From assembly GCF_900129775.1 (NCBI RefSeq), contig NZ_FQWV01000013.1, forward strand, positions 1 to 51,542: DNA of 51,542 bases. The letters are read 5' to 3'. Shown here in pieces: positions 21,164-29,378 of the stretch. Numbering within the stretch: the first letter of the stretch is position 1; every line of letters starts with the position of its first letter. The notes under the pieces are model-generated. The model searched no databases. It saw nothing but the letters and a program-made list of their open reading frames with translations, and had not been told where the DNA came from. A program made the translations under genes and the position numbers. The DNA comes from Halobaculum gomorrense (GTDB lineage Archaea; Halobacteriota; Halobacteria; Halobacteriales; Haloferacaceae).

Positions 21164-22083
21164 GCTCGGACGCCCCCGACTCCGCCACGGACGCGACCGA
21201 CGGAGGCGCTGCCGCAGACGCGACTGATGACGCTGCCGCCACGGAGTCGCCGGACGAGGCCGTCGGGGCCGACGAGGCGGACCGGGACGCGGACACCGCG
21301 ACCCACGCCGAGCGCGCGACCGCCGCCGCCGCCGAGGGAGATCACCTCCTCTCCGTCGAGGACATCGACGCGTACTACGCGCAGAGCCACATCCTCCGCA
21401 ACCTCTCGATGCACGTCGAGGAAGGCGAAGTGTGCGCCCTGCTCGGTCGCAACGGCGCGGGCAAGACGACGACGCTCCGGTCGATCGCGGGGGCGCACCC
21501 GCCCGAGGTTCGAGACGGTGTCGTCCGGTACAAGAACGACGACATCACCGACTACTCGACGGAGGACGTCTCCTCGCTGGGCATCTCGCTGGTCCCGGAG
21601 GAACGCCGCGTCTTCCCGAACCTCTCGGTCGGAGAGAACCTCCATCTGTCGGACGTCGCGCGCAACTGGTCGAACGTCGTCGGGCGCACGGTGTCGATGG
21701 ACCATCCCGGGATGAGCACCGAGGAGGTGTACGAGGTGTTCCCGCGGCTGGAGGAGCGCGAGTCACAGAAGGCCGGGACGCTCTCGGGCGGCGAGCAGCA
21801 GATGCTCGCCATCGCGCGCGCGCTGAAGCAGGACACGGACCTGTTGATGCTCGACGAGCCGTACGAGGGACTGGCGCCGCAGATCATCGACACGGTCGAG
21901 GACGCCATCGCGCGCATCGCCGAGACGGGGACGACTATCCTGCTGGTCGAGCAGAACGCGGTCGCAGCGATGAACATCGCCGACCGCGCGTACGTCGTCG
22001 ACCAGGGAGAGATCGTGTTCACGGGCACCTCCGAGGAGCTCCGCACCGACGAGGAGACCCGCGAGCAGTACCTGGGTGTCTAA
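21160..22083 (+). CDS. livF: ABC transporter ATP-binding protein, LivF type, with acidic N-terminal extension
   Basis: A 307-residue ATPase. Walker A GRNGAGKTT, signature LSGGEQQMLAIARAL, Walker B LLMLDEPYEGLAP and the switch region LLVEQNAVAAMNIADRAY identify LivF. The canonical domain starts at about residue 60 (LLSVEDIDAYYAQSHILRNL). The first 58 residues are almost entirely Ala, Asp, Glu, Ser and Thr, an extension absent from bacterial LivF. The GTG at 21160 overlaps the livG stop (GTGA), which supports this long form, though a downstream start near the domain cannot be excluded. Confidence 0.9.
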   Translation: MSSDAPDSATDATDGGAAADATDDAAATESPDEAVGADEADRDADTATHAERATAAAAEGDHLLSVEDIDAYYAQSHILRNLSMHVEEGEVCALLGRNGAGKTTTLRSIAGAHPPEVRDGVVRYKNDDITDYSTEDVSSLGISLVPEERRVFPNLSVGENLHLSDVARNWSNVVGRTVSMDHPGMSTEEVYEVFPRLEERESQKAGTLSGGEQQMLAIARALKQDTDLLMLDEPYEGLAPQIIDTVEDAIARIAETGTTILLVEQNAVAAMNIADRAYVVDQGEIVFTGTSEELRTDEETREQYLGV

Positions 22084-22085
22084 CC

Positions 22086-22805
22086 GTGAGCGCGAACCCC
22101 AACCCCGGACCGCCGGTCGACGGGCCGGACCCCGAAGAGCTGCTCGACCGGCTCATCGACGTCGGAGCGATCCGCGAGGACGACGACGGCACCCTCCGGA
22201 TCTCTGCGGCGCTCCACGACACCATCGATCTGTACGAGCAGAGCTACGGCGACCTGCCCGAACAGGAGTTCACCGAGGCTGTCGCCGACGCGTTCGGCCT
22301 CGACTACTCGGAGGCCGTCCGCCGAATCGACGAGCAGGGGGTCACCCGCGAGGAGTTCATCGCGTACCTCTCGCTTCGCTCGCACTTCGAGGACGCCGAG
22401 GAACCGGTTCCGGATACCGTCGAGCGCGCGACGATGGCCACGCTCGTCACGGATGTCGCCCCCGCGACGCCGGTTCCGCAGGCACTGCCGGAACTGGATG
22501 ACGACGCAGTCGAGGGGTTCCTCGCCGACAACGACCGCGCGGTCGTGTTCGTCTGGAGCCTCCGGTGTGACCCCTGCGAGTCGATGAAGGCCGAACTCGA
22601 CGAGACGCTCGCCGCGCTGCCCGAGGGCGTCGCTGTCGCGGGGATCGACGGCGAGGCGGCGCCCGAGTTCCGCCAGCGGTTCGGCGTCGACGCGGCGCCG
22701 GCGATCGTGTGCATCGGCGACGGCGAGGCGCTGGCGACCGAGACGGGTTACCAGTCGCCCTCGGCGGTCGCCGACCTGGTCGGGGACGCGTTCGCGGACG
22801 ACTGA
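22086..22805 (+). CDS. Thioredoxin-fold protein with CDPC motif, last gene of the Liv operon
   Basis: A 239-residue cytosolic protein. Residues 1-125 form an acidic helical domain (LLDRLIDVGAIREDDDGTLR ... AVADAFGLDYSEAVRRIDE) of unrecognised type. The C-terminal 105 residues are a thioredoxin fold: DRAVVFVWSLRCDPCESMKAEL with the redox pair CDPC, the cis-Pro region DAAPAIVCIG, and ETGYQSPSAVADLV. The GTG at 22086 lies two bases after the livF stop, so the gene belongs to the operon. No signal peptide, so it cannot act directly on the exported binding protein. Its link to transport is unknown. Confidence 0.82.
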   Translation: MSANPNPGPPVDGPDPEELLDRLIDVGAIREDDDGTLRISAALHDTIDLYEQSYGDLPEQEFTEAVADAFGLDYSEAVRRIDEQGVTREEFIAYLSLRSHFEDAEEPVPDTVERATMATLVTDVAPATPVPQALPELDDDAVEGFLADNDRAVVFVWSLRCDPCESMKAELDETLAALPEGVAVAGIDGEAAPEFRQRFGVDAAPAIVCIGDGEALATETGYQSPSAVADLVGDAFADD

Positions 22806-22870
22806 GTCGTCCACCCCGAATCGAACCGACTAGCTCGATCCTCGCGTTCGCGACGGAGACGCGGGGAGGT

Positions 22871-23257
22871 GTGGCGACCGGCCTCGCCGGAATGGTCGTG
22901 GGCACGGTTCTCACGGGCGTTCTCGCGCTCGTGTTCGGCTACGCCGCGGTCGCCGCGATCGTGACCGCCGTCGACGAGGACCGGCTCGGTGCGGCGTTCG
23001 ACCCCGCCGCGCTCAAGCCGATCGTCTTCAGCGCCGACTACGCCACCGCCTGGGCGCTCTCACTCGCCGTGTTCCTCGGCGCGGGCGTGCTCGTCGGGGT
23101 GTTGAACGGGATCCCGATCTTGGGTGCGATCATCGGCGCGTTCGTGTTCTTCTACGCGCAGGTTGTCGCCGCGCGGCTGTGGGCCGGCGGGTACGCCGAC
23201 GCACGCGCCGGGACCGCGGAAGCCGGCCGCCTCGATATCGGCGAGTCGATCGCCTGA
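22871..23257 (+). CDS. Small membrane protein, unrecognised
   Basis: A protein of about 128 residues with three hydrophobic segments (LAGMVVGTVLTGVLALVFGY, WALSLAVFLGAGVLVGVLNG, ILGAIIGAFVFFYAQVVAA) and a short polar tail. The ending FFYAQVVAARLWAGGYADA recalls DUF4013-type proteins but the rest is too short. The start is uncertain: the frame opens inside the thioredoxin gene, so GTG 22871 (MATGLAG) or ATG 22892 are the realistic choices. It follows the thioredoxin gene by 65 bases on the same strand. Confidence 0.6.
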   Translation: MATGLAGMVVGTVLTGVLALVFGYAAVAAIVTAVDEDRLGAAFDPAALKPIVFSADYATAWALSLAVFLGAGVLVGVLNGIPILGAIIGAFVFFYAQVVAARLWAGGYADARAGTAEAGRLDIGESIA

Positions 23258-23319
23258 CGGGTCCCGCTCGGTGTCGAGCAGACGGCGGACCTGCCCGCTC
23301 GGGTCGACAGGTGTGCCGC

Positions 23320-23721
23320 TTATTCCCCGTCGACGACGCCGGTGACCATCACCGGTCGCCCGCCGTTGAGGATCACCGTCTGAGTGACCGAGCCGAACAG
23401 CGCCTTCCCGGCCGGCGAGCGCTTGCGGCCTCCGACGACGATCAGGTCCGCGTCGGCCTCGTCGCCGACCTCGATGATCGCGTCCGCGGGGTCGCCGCTG
23501 GACTCGGTCACGTCGACGGTGATCCCGGCGTCCTCAAGCAACTCTTGTGCCTCGCGGACCGACGCGACCTGCGTCGCGGAGGCGCCGCTGGGGTTGTCTT
23601 GGAACACGTGGACGATGGTGACCTCGGTCTCGCTCCCGTCGCCCGGTAGCTTCGCGATCTCTTCGGCGGCGGCGCGCGCGTGTTCTTCGTCCTCATCGAC
23701 GCCGAGTACGACGTGATACAT
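23320..23721 (-). CDS. Universal stress protein, UspA family
   Basis: A 133-residue single-domain USP. It starts MYHVVLGVDEDEEHARAAAE, with the Asp of the ATP-binding VGVD region, and ends with the phosphate-binding GGRKRSPAGKALFGSVTQTVI (G-x2-G-x9-G-[ST]-like) and RPVMVTGVV. This binding motif suggests an ATP-binding USP. ATG 23721 is used because homologues start at MYxxIL; an ATG three codons upstream is in frame. Confidence 0.9.
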   Translation of the reverse strand: MYHVVLGVDEDEEHARAAAEEIAKLPGDGSETEVTIVHVFQDNPSGASATQVASVREAQELLEDAGITVDVTESSGDPADAIIEVGDEADADLIVVGGRKRSPAGKALFGSVTQTVILNGGRPVMVTGVVDGE

Positions 23722-23820
23722 ACACCGCACCTCTCCCGGACAGGGATTAGTCCTTTCGCCGGCGGCGACGCTCCCGGTCCGCTCGTCGTCCCCCCGCGCC
23801 GCGGTCTCGATGGGTCCGTC

Positions 23821-24186
23821 TCACTCGTCGACCCCGTTCGGATCGTCGATCCCTCGGGAGACGTAGACCACCAGCGCGAGGGGGATGCCCAACACCGTCG
23901 CGATTGTGACGGCTCCGTAGATGCCGAACCCGAGCGCGCTCGCCGGCAGCGGGATCACCGCGTACAGCGCCGGCGCGCTCAGGCCGTCGACGAAGGTCGC
24001 GACAAGCACGCCGGCGACGCCGCCGACGGCCGTGAGGACGGCGTAGAGGAGGAGAACGAGGCGGGGGCCATCGAAGCGCCCCGCCGGTTCCCTCTCGCTC
24101 GCGTCCCCGGTCCCCTCGGTTGCGTCCCCGACTCTCTCGATCGGGTCACCGGCGATCCCGCTCGCGTCGTCTCGCTCGCGGGTCAC
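23821..24186 (-). CDS. Two-to-three-helix membrane protein in the coxA neighbourhood
   Basis: A 121-residue protein. About 38 acidic N-terminal residues precede hydrophobic segments near 42-66 (LVLLLYAVLTAVGGVAGVLVATFV), 70-90 and 92-110 (GAVTIATVLGIPLALVVYVSRG). The GTG at 24186 overlaps the stop of the 28-residue gene upstream (GTGA), so both are probably translated together. I recall such proteins near haloarchaeal cytochrome oxidase genes (DUF7520-like, unverified); function unknown. Confidence 0.65.
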   Translation of the reverse strand: MTRERDDASGIAGDPIERVGDATEGTGDASEREPAGRFDGPRLVLLLYAVLTAVGGVAGVLVATFVDGLSAPALYAVIPLPASALGFGIYGAVTIATVLGIPLALVVYVSRGIDDPNGVDE

Positions 24187-24269
24187 TGCAACACGAGGAT
24201 CAAGCCCGTCGCGAACATGAGCAGGGCGATGCCGCCGAGCACGATCCCGAGGAGGTCCTTATCGCTCAT
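24183..24269 (-). CDS. 28-residue single-pass membrane microprotein
   Basis: ATG at 24269 reads MSDKDLLGIVLGGIALLM, then FATGLILVLQ and stop. It is one hydrophobic helix with a short charged N-terminus. Its TGA overlaps the GTG of the following membrane gene, and it lies 170 bases downstream of coxA on the same strand. Length and position recall the tiny hydrophobic subunits or assembly peptides of terminal oxidases (for example CydX or the subunit IV-type peptides), but this is inference; homology was not checked. Confidence 0.6.
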   Translation of the reverse strand: MSDKDLLGIVLGGIALLMFATGLILVLQ

Positions 24270-24394
24270 ACCGGGGTTCGGGTCCGCGCGAACAAAAGCC
24301 CCGTCGTCCCGGTCGGCGCCACGGCGCCCGCCCGTCGCTGGCGCTGGGCAGTCGAACAACAGCGGCGTCCGAAAATCGAACCGAAGGACCAGAG

Positions 24395-24414
24395 CCGAAC
24401 CGAACCGAACCGAA
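24395..24414. repeat. Four tandem copies of CCGAA
   Basis: Perfect pentamer array in the coxA downstream spacer, with related CCGAA units nearby at about 24380 and 24424. Probably a slippage repeat; no role seen. Confidence 0.7.
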
Positions 24415-24439
24415 TCTACTGGAACCGAACTGACTGCCG

Positions 24440-26215
24440 TTACTCGTCGTCAGCGCGCGATTCCTGACCGCCGTCCGTCTTGACCTCCTCACCGCCGTCG
24501 GTGGCCGCGAGCGAGGTCTCACGCTTGGCCTCGAACCAGTCCCACTCCGCGGTGTTGAGGTTCGTCTCGTCGAGGCGCCACGGGTCGCCCGACTCGACGC
24601 GCTTGCCCTCCATCCAGGAGGTCACGATGTTGTACACCCAGATGATACCGCCCACGAGGAGCAGGAGCGCCCCGAGCGAGGCGATCTGGTGGAGCGTCGC
24701 GAACTTCGGGAGGTAGGTCGCGTACCGGCGCGGCATCCCGCCGTAGCCGAGCAGCACCATCGCAAAGAAGGTGACGTTGGTGCCGATCATCCACAGCCAG
24801 AAGTGCGCCTTCGCGAGCCGACGCTGGTACCAGCGCCCGGTGACGAGCGGGAACCAGTAGTAGATGCCCGCCATCCCGGCGAAGGTGATGGCGCCCATCA
24901 CGATGTAGTGGAAGTGGCCGACGACGTAGTAGGTGTCGTGAAGCACGAGGTCGACGGGGATGGACGCCAGGAACACGCCCGTCACGCCGCCGATGATGAA
25001 GTTGCTCACGAACCCGATGCAAAACAGCATGGGCGTCGTGAGGCGGAGTTTCCCATTCCACATCGTCGTGATCCAGTTGAACGTCTTCACCGCGGACGGT
25101 ATCGCGATGGCCAACGAGACGGCCATGAACGAGGCGCGAAGCCGCGGGTCGATGCCCGTCGCGAACATGTGGTGGGCCCACACGCCGAACGAGAGCACGC
25201 CGATCGCGAGCGTGGAGTAGACGACGAATTTGAAGCCGAACAGCTTCCGGCCGGAGAACCGCGGGAGCACGTAGCTCACGATCCCCATCGGCGGAAGCAC
25301 GAGGATGTACACCTCGGGGTGGCCGAAGAACCAGAACAGGTGCTGCCAGAGGATGGGGCCGCCGCCCTCCACCGCGAAGAACGTCGTCCCGAAGTTGCGG
25401 TCCAGCAGGAGCATGACAAGCGCGCTGCCCAGCAGCGGGAACGCGAACAGGATCAGCCCCGACTGGGTGAGGATCGTCCACGAGAAGATGTCGAGGTTCG
25501 CCCAGGTGACCTCCTCAGCGCGCTCGGTGAAGATGGTCGCGATGAAGTTGATCGCGCCCATCGTCGCCGAGACCCCCGTCAGGTGGAGGCCCAGCAGCAT
25601 CAGGTCCACGCCGACGTTCGCCTGGTTACCGGCGCCGACACCCGCCGAAAGCGGCGTGTACATCGTCCAGGCGGTCTGTGCCGGGATGACACCCGGGATG
25701 GGGAAAAAGCCCGCCCAGATGAGTAGCGCGCCCGGCGGCAGCAGCCAGAACGCGATGGCGTTGATCCGCGGGAACGCCATGTCGTCGGCGCCGATGACCA
25801 GCGGGATGAGGTAGTTCGAGAACGCCGCGATGATCGGCGTCCCGAACAGGAACAGCATCGTGATCCCGTGGCTGGTGAGCAGCGAGTTGTAGAACGTCGC
25901 CGACCCGAGCACGTCCGTCGCGGGGGTGGTGAGCTCCGCGCGCATCAGCATCACCATCAGCCCGCCGACGACGAACGCGATGGTCGCGTACGCGCCGTAC
26001 AGCAGTCCGATGTCCTTGTGGTCGACCGTCGTGAGCCAGCGGATCAGCCCGGCGGGCTTTTCTGCGTGCCCGTAGCCGGACTCGCCGACTGCGCCGCCAC
26101 CGGCGCCCAGCGGGGTGTACGACCGCCAGTCCTCGACCCGCGCGAGGAAGGCGGCCACGCCCAGGAGGAACGCTCCCATGAGCACCGTCAGCAGTAGTTG
26201 GCCGGATGTCTCCAT
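24440..26215 (-). CDS. coxA: Cytochrome c oxidase-type terminal oxidase subunit I
   Basis: A 591-residue haem-copper oxidase subunit I that reduces O2 to water and pumps protons. It has about 12-13 membrane helices. Haem and CuB ligands are visible: HGITMLFLFG (low-spin haem His), WFFGHPEVYI (CuB His with the cross-linked Tyr), WAHHMFATG (two CuB His) and HDTYYVVGHFHYI (haem a3 and low-spin haem His). The GHPEVYI tyrosine places it in the A-type family. The first 50 residues carry one extra helix. ATG 26215 is chosen; a GTG two codons upstream is possible. Subunits II and III are not encoded in this window. The acidic C-terminal tail is typical for haloarchaea. Confidence 0.93.
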   Translation of the reverse strand: METSGQLLLTVLMGAFLLGVAAFLARVEDWRSYTPLGAGGGAVGESGYGHAEKPAGLIRWLTTVDHKDIGLLYGAYATIAFVVGGLMVMLMRAELTTPATDVLGSATFYNSLLTSHGITMLFLFGTPIIAAFSNYLIPLVIGADDMAFPRINAIAFWLLPPGALLIWAGFFPIPGVIPAQTAWTMYTPLSAGVGAGNQANVGVDLMLLGLHLTGVSATMGAINFIATIFTERAEEVTWANLDIFSWTILTQSGLILFAFPLLGSALVMLLLDRNFGTTFFAVEGGGPILWQHLFWFFGHPEVYILVLPPMGIVSYVLPRFSGRKLFGFKFVVYSTLAIGVLSFGVWAHHMFATGIDPRLRASFMAVSLAIAIPSAVKTFNWITTMWNGKLRLTTPMLFCIGFVSNFIIGGVTGVFLASIPVDLVLHDTYYVVGHFHYIVMGAITFAGMAGIYYWFPLVTGRWYQRRLAKAHFWLWMIGTNVTFFAMVLLGYGGMPRRYATYLPKFATLHQIASLGALLLLVGGIIWVYNIVTSWMEGKRVESGDPWRLDETNLNTAEWDWFEAKRETSLAATDGGEEVKTDGGQESRADDE

Positions 26216-26322
26216 GGACACGATTCAGCGTCGAATGCACAAGAAAGATTCGGGTCACTCCCGCCCGTGGGCCGTCGATTCCGGGGTCGATCGACGGTCA
26301 GATTCGGCCGCTGGGTGGTCGA

Positions 26323-26757
26323 CTAGTCGTCGGCGGCGGCGTCTGCGTCCGCACCGTCCGCCTCGTCTGTATCGTCCGCACCGTCCGCCTCGTCCGCGTC
26401 GCCGCCCTCGGTGGCTTCGCCGTCGGACGCCGCTTCGGCGTCACCCGCGATCTCGGCTTCGATCGCCTCCTCGACTTCGTGTTTGGTCTTGGCATCCTCC
26501 ATCGTCGCCTGTCCCTGGAAGAACACCTTCGACTGCTTCTCGTCGCCCGCGATGGCCTTCCCGGAGACGTACGTGAGGATGGCGAGCGCGACGAACGGGA
26601 ACGCGAGCAGCCCCATCTGCAGTACGCGCCCGTAGAAGTCGAGGCTGCTGAACGGATCGAGGATGACGAACGCCGCGACGAAAAACAGGATGATCCCCAG
26701 CGGGATGACGTTGACCGTCAGATCCAGCAGGGTATCCCTGTCGAAGATCTCTGCCAT
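26323..26757 (-). CDS. Two-helix membrane protein with acidic tail (DUF6684-like)
   Basis: A 144-residue protein, 107 bases upstream of coxA on the same strand. MAEIFDRDTLLDLTVNVIPL leads into helix 1 (GIILFFVAAFVILDPF), and helix 2 is about LLAFPFVALAILTYVSG. The last 55 residues are an Asp/Ala/Glu-rich tail (ADEADGADDTDEADGADADA). The N-terminal block is characteristic of small proteins next to haloarchaeal coxA (DUF6684, from memory). A role in oxidase assembly or as a small subunit is inferred from context only. Confidence 0.75.
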   Translation of the reverse strand: MAEIFDRDTLLDLTVNVIPLGIILFFVAAFVILDPFSSLDFYGRVLQMGLLAFPFVALAILTYVSGKAIAGDEKQSKVFFQGQATMEDAKTKHEVEEAIEAEIAGDAEAASDGEATEGGDADEADGADDTDEADGADADAAADD

Positions 26758-26845
26758 GACCGAGACGTACACGCTCGCAGCCTAATACCTTGCCCATTTG
26801 TGCGCCCGGGACGCCGTCGGTCGGCTCACGACGACGCTGCCGCCG

Positions 26846-27223
26846 TCACACGGTGGGCTCGGTGTCGCGGGCGAACAGCTCCCCGCCCACGCCCGCGAGC
26901 AGCAGCAGCACGCCCGTTCCGATCATCGAGTACGCGCGAACCAGGAGATCCGATTCGGTGGCCGCGTCGGCGTACCAGAGCCCGCCGCCGGCGACGATGA
27001 CGAACACCGACAGCACCGCGAGCCCGCGCCACGCCGAGGCGACGTACTCGTTCTCGTGGAGGATCCCGGCGATCGATCCGCAGAACAGCAGCAGCCCGCC
27101 GACGGCTAACGGAACCAGGCCGAACAGGATGCCGATCTCGGCGATCGGAATGCCGAGCGCGACGAACAGCGGCCACGGGCTGGCCACCCGGTACCCTTCG
27201 CTGACTCCCGGATTCTCGTCCAT
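26846..27223 (-). CDS. Four-helix membrane protein in the coxA neighbourhood
   Basis: A 125-residue protein starting MDENPGVSEGYRVASPWPLF. Hydrophobic segments are near 18-36 (LFVALGIPIAEIGILFGLVP), 37-58, 70-88 (GLAVLSVFVIVAGGGLWYA) and 98-116. The conserved-looking opening (DENPGVSE.YR.ASPWPLFVALG) is shared by haloarchaeal proteins encoded near cox genes (DUF7541-like, unverified). Together with the DUF6684-like gene and coxA it forms a same-strand set that may be co-expressed. Confidence 0.7.
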   Translation of the reverse strand: MDENPGVSEGYRVASPWPLFVALGIPIAEIGILFGLVPLAVGGLLLFCGSIAGILHENEYVASAWRGLAVLSVFVIVAGGGLWYADAATESDLLVRAYSMIGTGVLLLLAGVGGELFARDTEPTV

Positions 27224-27307
27224 ACTCCCACGACGAGCCTGCGCGTTCAAAGCCTGTCGGTCGGCTCAGCGACGATGTCGGTTCGAGCTGCCCGAGCGTC
27301 GCCCCGA

Positions 27308-27508
27308 TCACGGGAGCGTGACGCCGTGGCGGGCGAGAAATTCGGATGCCGCCTTGATCTCGACGGGGCTGCCGATGATCCGACAGCGGTCCCCGTCGGT
27401 GAACACCGAAACGGTGAACTCCGATTCGAGCGACGATCGGATCCCCTCCAGGTCCCTGCGGGGGACAACGATCTGCGTGCTGTCTCGGAGGCGGGAGGGA
27501 TCCGGCAT
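27308..27508 (-). CDS. VNG_1110C-family small protein
   Basis: A 66-residue protein starting MPDPSRLRDSTQIVVPRRDL and ending IIGSPVEIKAASEFLARHGV-TLP. The repeated elements (PSRLRDSTQ, RIIGSPVEIKAAS) match a small haloarchaeal family named after Halobacterium VNG_1110C, of unknown function; the KH-like pattern IIGSPVEIKAA suggests possible nucleic-acid contact. ATG 27508 is chosen because the upstream extension is basic and unlike the family. Confidence 0.75.
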   Translation of the reverse strand: MPDPSRLRDSTQIVVPRRDLEGIRSSLESEFTVSVFTDGDRCRIIGSPVEIKAASEFLARHGVTLP

Positions 27509-27750
27509 GCCGTCTTTGTATCCGTCTGAGGCGCGCTGGGATATAGTGGTACCGAACTTCGAACCGCGGGCGAGCCGGCCGTCAGCGACCGACCCTCGCC
27601 GCACGGGAGGAATCGCGCAGCTCGGGCGATCCCGGATAGCCGTCCGCGAGACCGCGATCCCCGCTGGACCGACCGCGGCCGACGGCGGGATCGCGCCGGC
27701 GGCGACGCCGCTGCTCTCCGGCGAACGCCGCGGCCCGTCGAAGGGAAGCG

Positions 27751-27756
27751 TTTAGG
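27751..27756 (+). promoter_or_regulatory. TATA-like box (TTTAGG) for the DRG gene
   Basis: TTTAGG lies 25 bases before the ATG at 27782 in a long GC-rich spacer, the usual leaderless spacing. Confidence 0.45.
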
Positions 27757-27781
27757 CGCGCGGACGGTCCATCGGCTAGTG

Positions 27782-28891
27782 ATGGGACTCGAGGAGGAGA
27801 TCGAAGAACTCCGCGAGGAGATCGCCGAGACCCCGTACAACAAGTCGACCGAGGCGCACATCGGCCGGCTGAAGGCGAAGCTCGCGGAAAAGAAGGAGAA
27901 ACTGGAGAACCAGTCCTCCTCCGGCGGCGGCCAGGGATACGCCGTCGAGAAGACCGGCGACGCGACGGTCGCGCTCGTCGGCTTCCCCTCGGTCGGCAAG
28001 TCCACGCTGATCAACGCGCTCACCAACGCCGACAGCGAGATCGGCGAGTACGAGTTCACCACGCTGAACGTCAACCCGGGGATGCTGAAGTACCGCGGGG
28101 CGAACATCCAGATCCTCGACGTGCCGGGGCTGATCGAGGGCGCCGCCGGCGGCCGCGGGGGCGGCAAGGAGGTGCTGTCGGTCGTGCGGACGGCGGACCT
28201 CGTCGTGTTCGTTCTCTCGGTGTTCGAGATCGACCAGTACGAGCGCCTCAGCCACGAACTATACGAGAACAAGGTCCGCCTCGACACCGAGCCGCCGAAC
28301 ATCTCCGTCCGCAAGACGCACAAGGACGGCATCCAGGTGACGATGCGCGACACCGTCTCGTTGGACGAGGAGACGGTGAAAGACGTGCTGCGGGCGCACG
28401 GCTTCGTCAACGCCGACGTGACGATCCCGCACGACCTCACGATCGATGAACTCATCGACGGCGTGATGGACAACCGCGAGTACCTCCCTTCTATCGTCTC
28501 GGTGAACAAGGCGGACCTCATCGACGAGGACTACCTCCCCACCGTCAACGAAGACCTCCGCGCGCACGACATCGACCCCGACGACGCGATCTTCATCTCC
28601 GCCGAGGAGGAGCGGGGACTCGATGTCCTGAAGGAGCGCATTTTCGACGCGCTCGGGCTCATCCGCATCTACATGGACAAGCCGGGCCGCGGCGTCGACT
28701 ACGAGGAGCCGCTCGTGCTCCGCGAGGGCGACACCGTCGGCGACGCGTGCGAGAAGCTCGGGGGGAGCTTCCAAGAGCGCTTCAAGTTCGCGCGCGTCTC
28801 AGGCCCCTCCGCCAAACATGACGAACAGCAGGTCGGCCAAAGCCACGTACTCGCCGACGAGGACGTGCTGCGGATCGTCGCTCGGAAGTAG
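27782..28891 (+). CDS. Developmentally regulated GTP-binding protein (archaeal DRG, Obg family)
   Basis: A 369-residue translation-associated GTPase. An N-terminal helical hairpin (MGLEEEIEELREEIAETPYN) is followed by the G domain: G1 GFPSVGKST, G2 near EYEFTTLNV, G3 DVPGLIEGAAGG (Obg-type glycine switch), G4 NKAD and G5-like ISAEEERGL. The C-terminal TGS domain runs from IRIYMDKPGRGVDYEEPLVL to the end, with HVLADEDVLRIVARK. Length and order match archaeal/eukaryotic DRG. It overlaps nothing but the next gene starts two bases after its stop. Confidence 0.95.
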   Translation: MGLEEEIEELREEIAETPYNKSTEAHIGRLKAKLAEKKEKLENQSSSGGGQGYAVEKTGDATVALVGFPSVGKSTLINALTNADSEIGEYEFTTLNVNPGMLKYRGANIQILDVPGLIEGAAGGRGGGKEVLSVVRTADLVVFVLSVFEIDQYERLSHELYENKVRLDTEPPNISVRKTHKDGIQVTMRDTVSLDEETVKDVLRAHGFVNADVTIPHDLTIDELIDGVMDNREYLPSIVSVNKADLIDEDYLPTVNEDLRAHDIDPDDAIFISAEEERGLDVLKERIFDALGLIRIYMDKPGRGVDYEEPLVLREGDTVGDACEKLGGSFQERFKFARVSGPSAKHDEQQVGQSHVLADEDVLRIVARK

Positions 28892-28892
28892 C

Positions 28893-29351
28893 GTGGGCGG
28901 CGGGTCCTCTCGCCGTCCGCGGGCGTCGCCACGGCTCGTGCTGGTCGCCGTGCTCCTGTGCGGGCTCGTCCCGTGGTCGGTTCAGTCGTTCGCAGACAGC
29001 GGCGTCCCCTTCCTCCGGTTCGCGTGGGGCGGGATCTCGTTCACGCCGGTCCTGTCCGCCCGAACGCTCCTGGAGTACCTCACGCTGTCGGGGTCGCCGC
29101 TGCTCGTTCCGTGGATCGTCGCCACGGGCTGCTGGCTCCTCGCGGTCGCCTCCGCGTCGCTGGGACTCGCTGACCGTGAGGACCCACGGGTCACGTCGGG
29201 CCTGCTCGTGCTCGCGGGCGCGGTGAACGCCTCCGTCGCCCTCCGATTCGGGATCCAGCCCCTGCGGACGGCGTACCCCCTCGGGACGCTCGCGCTGTGG
29301 GCCGTCGCGGCGTGGCGCTACCGCGCGTGGACGCGAGACCGACCCCGGTGA
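28893..29351 (+). CDS. TIGR04206-family haloarchaeal membrane protein
   Basis: A 152-residue protein from the GTG at 28893, which lies directly after the DRG stop (TAGCGTG), so the two are likely co-translated. It has about four hydrophobic segments: LVLVAVLLCGLVPWSVQSFA, LLVPWIVATGCWLLAVASAS, SGLLVLAGAVNASVAL and LGTLALWAVAAW. The PWSVQ turn followed by a short extracytoplasmic loop with FAWGG matches TIGR04206 proteins, which are haloarchaea-specific and uncharacterised. Confidence 0.7.
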   Translation: MGGGSSRRPRASPRLVLVAVLLCGLVPWSVQSFADSGVPFLRFAWGGISFTPVLSARTLLEYLTLSGSPLLVPWIVATGCWLLAVASASLGLADREDPRVTSGLLVLAGAVNASVALRFGIQPLRTAYPLGTLALWAVAAWRYRAWTRDRPR

Positions 29352-29378
29352 GCCCCGGCGCACGCCCGGCGCCGCGAC

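Noticed and set aside
24689-25726. Open frame of 345 codons opposite coxA
   Set aside because: Hydrophilic, His/Arg-rich shadow of a membrane-protein gene.
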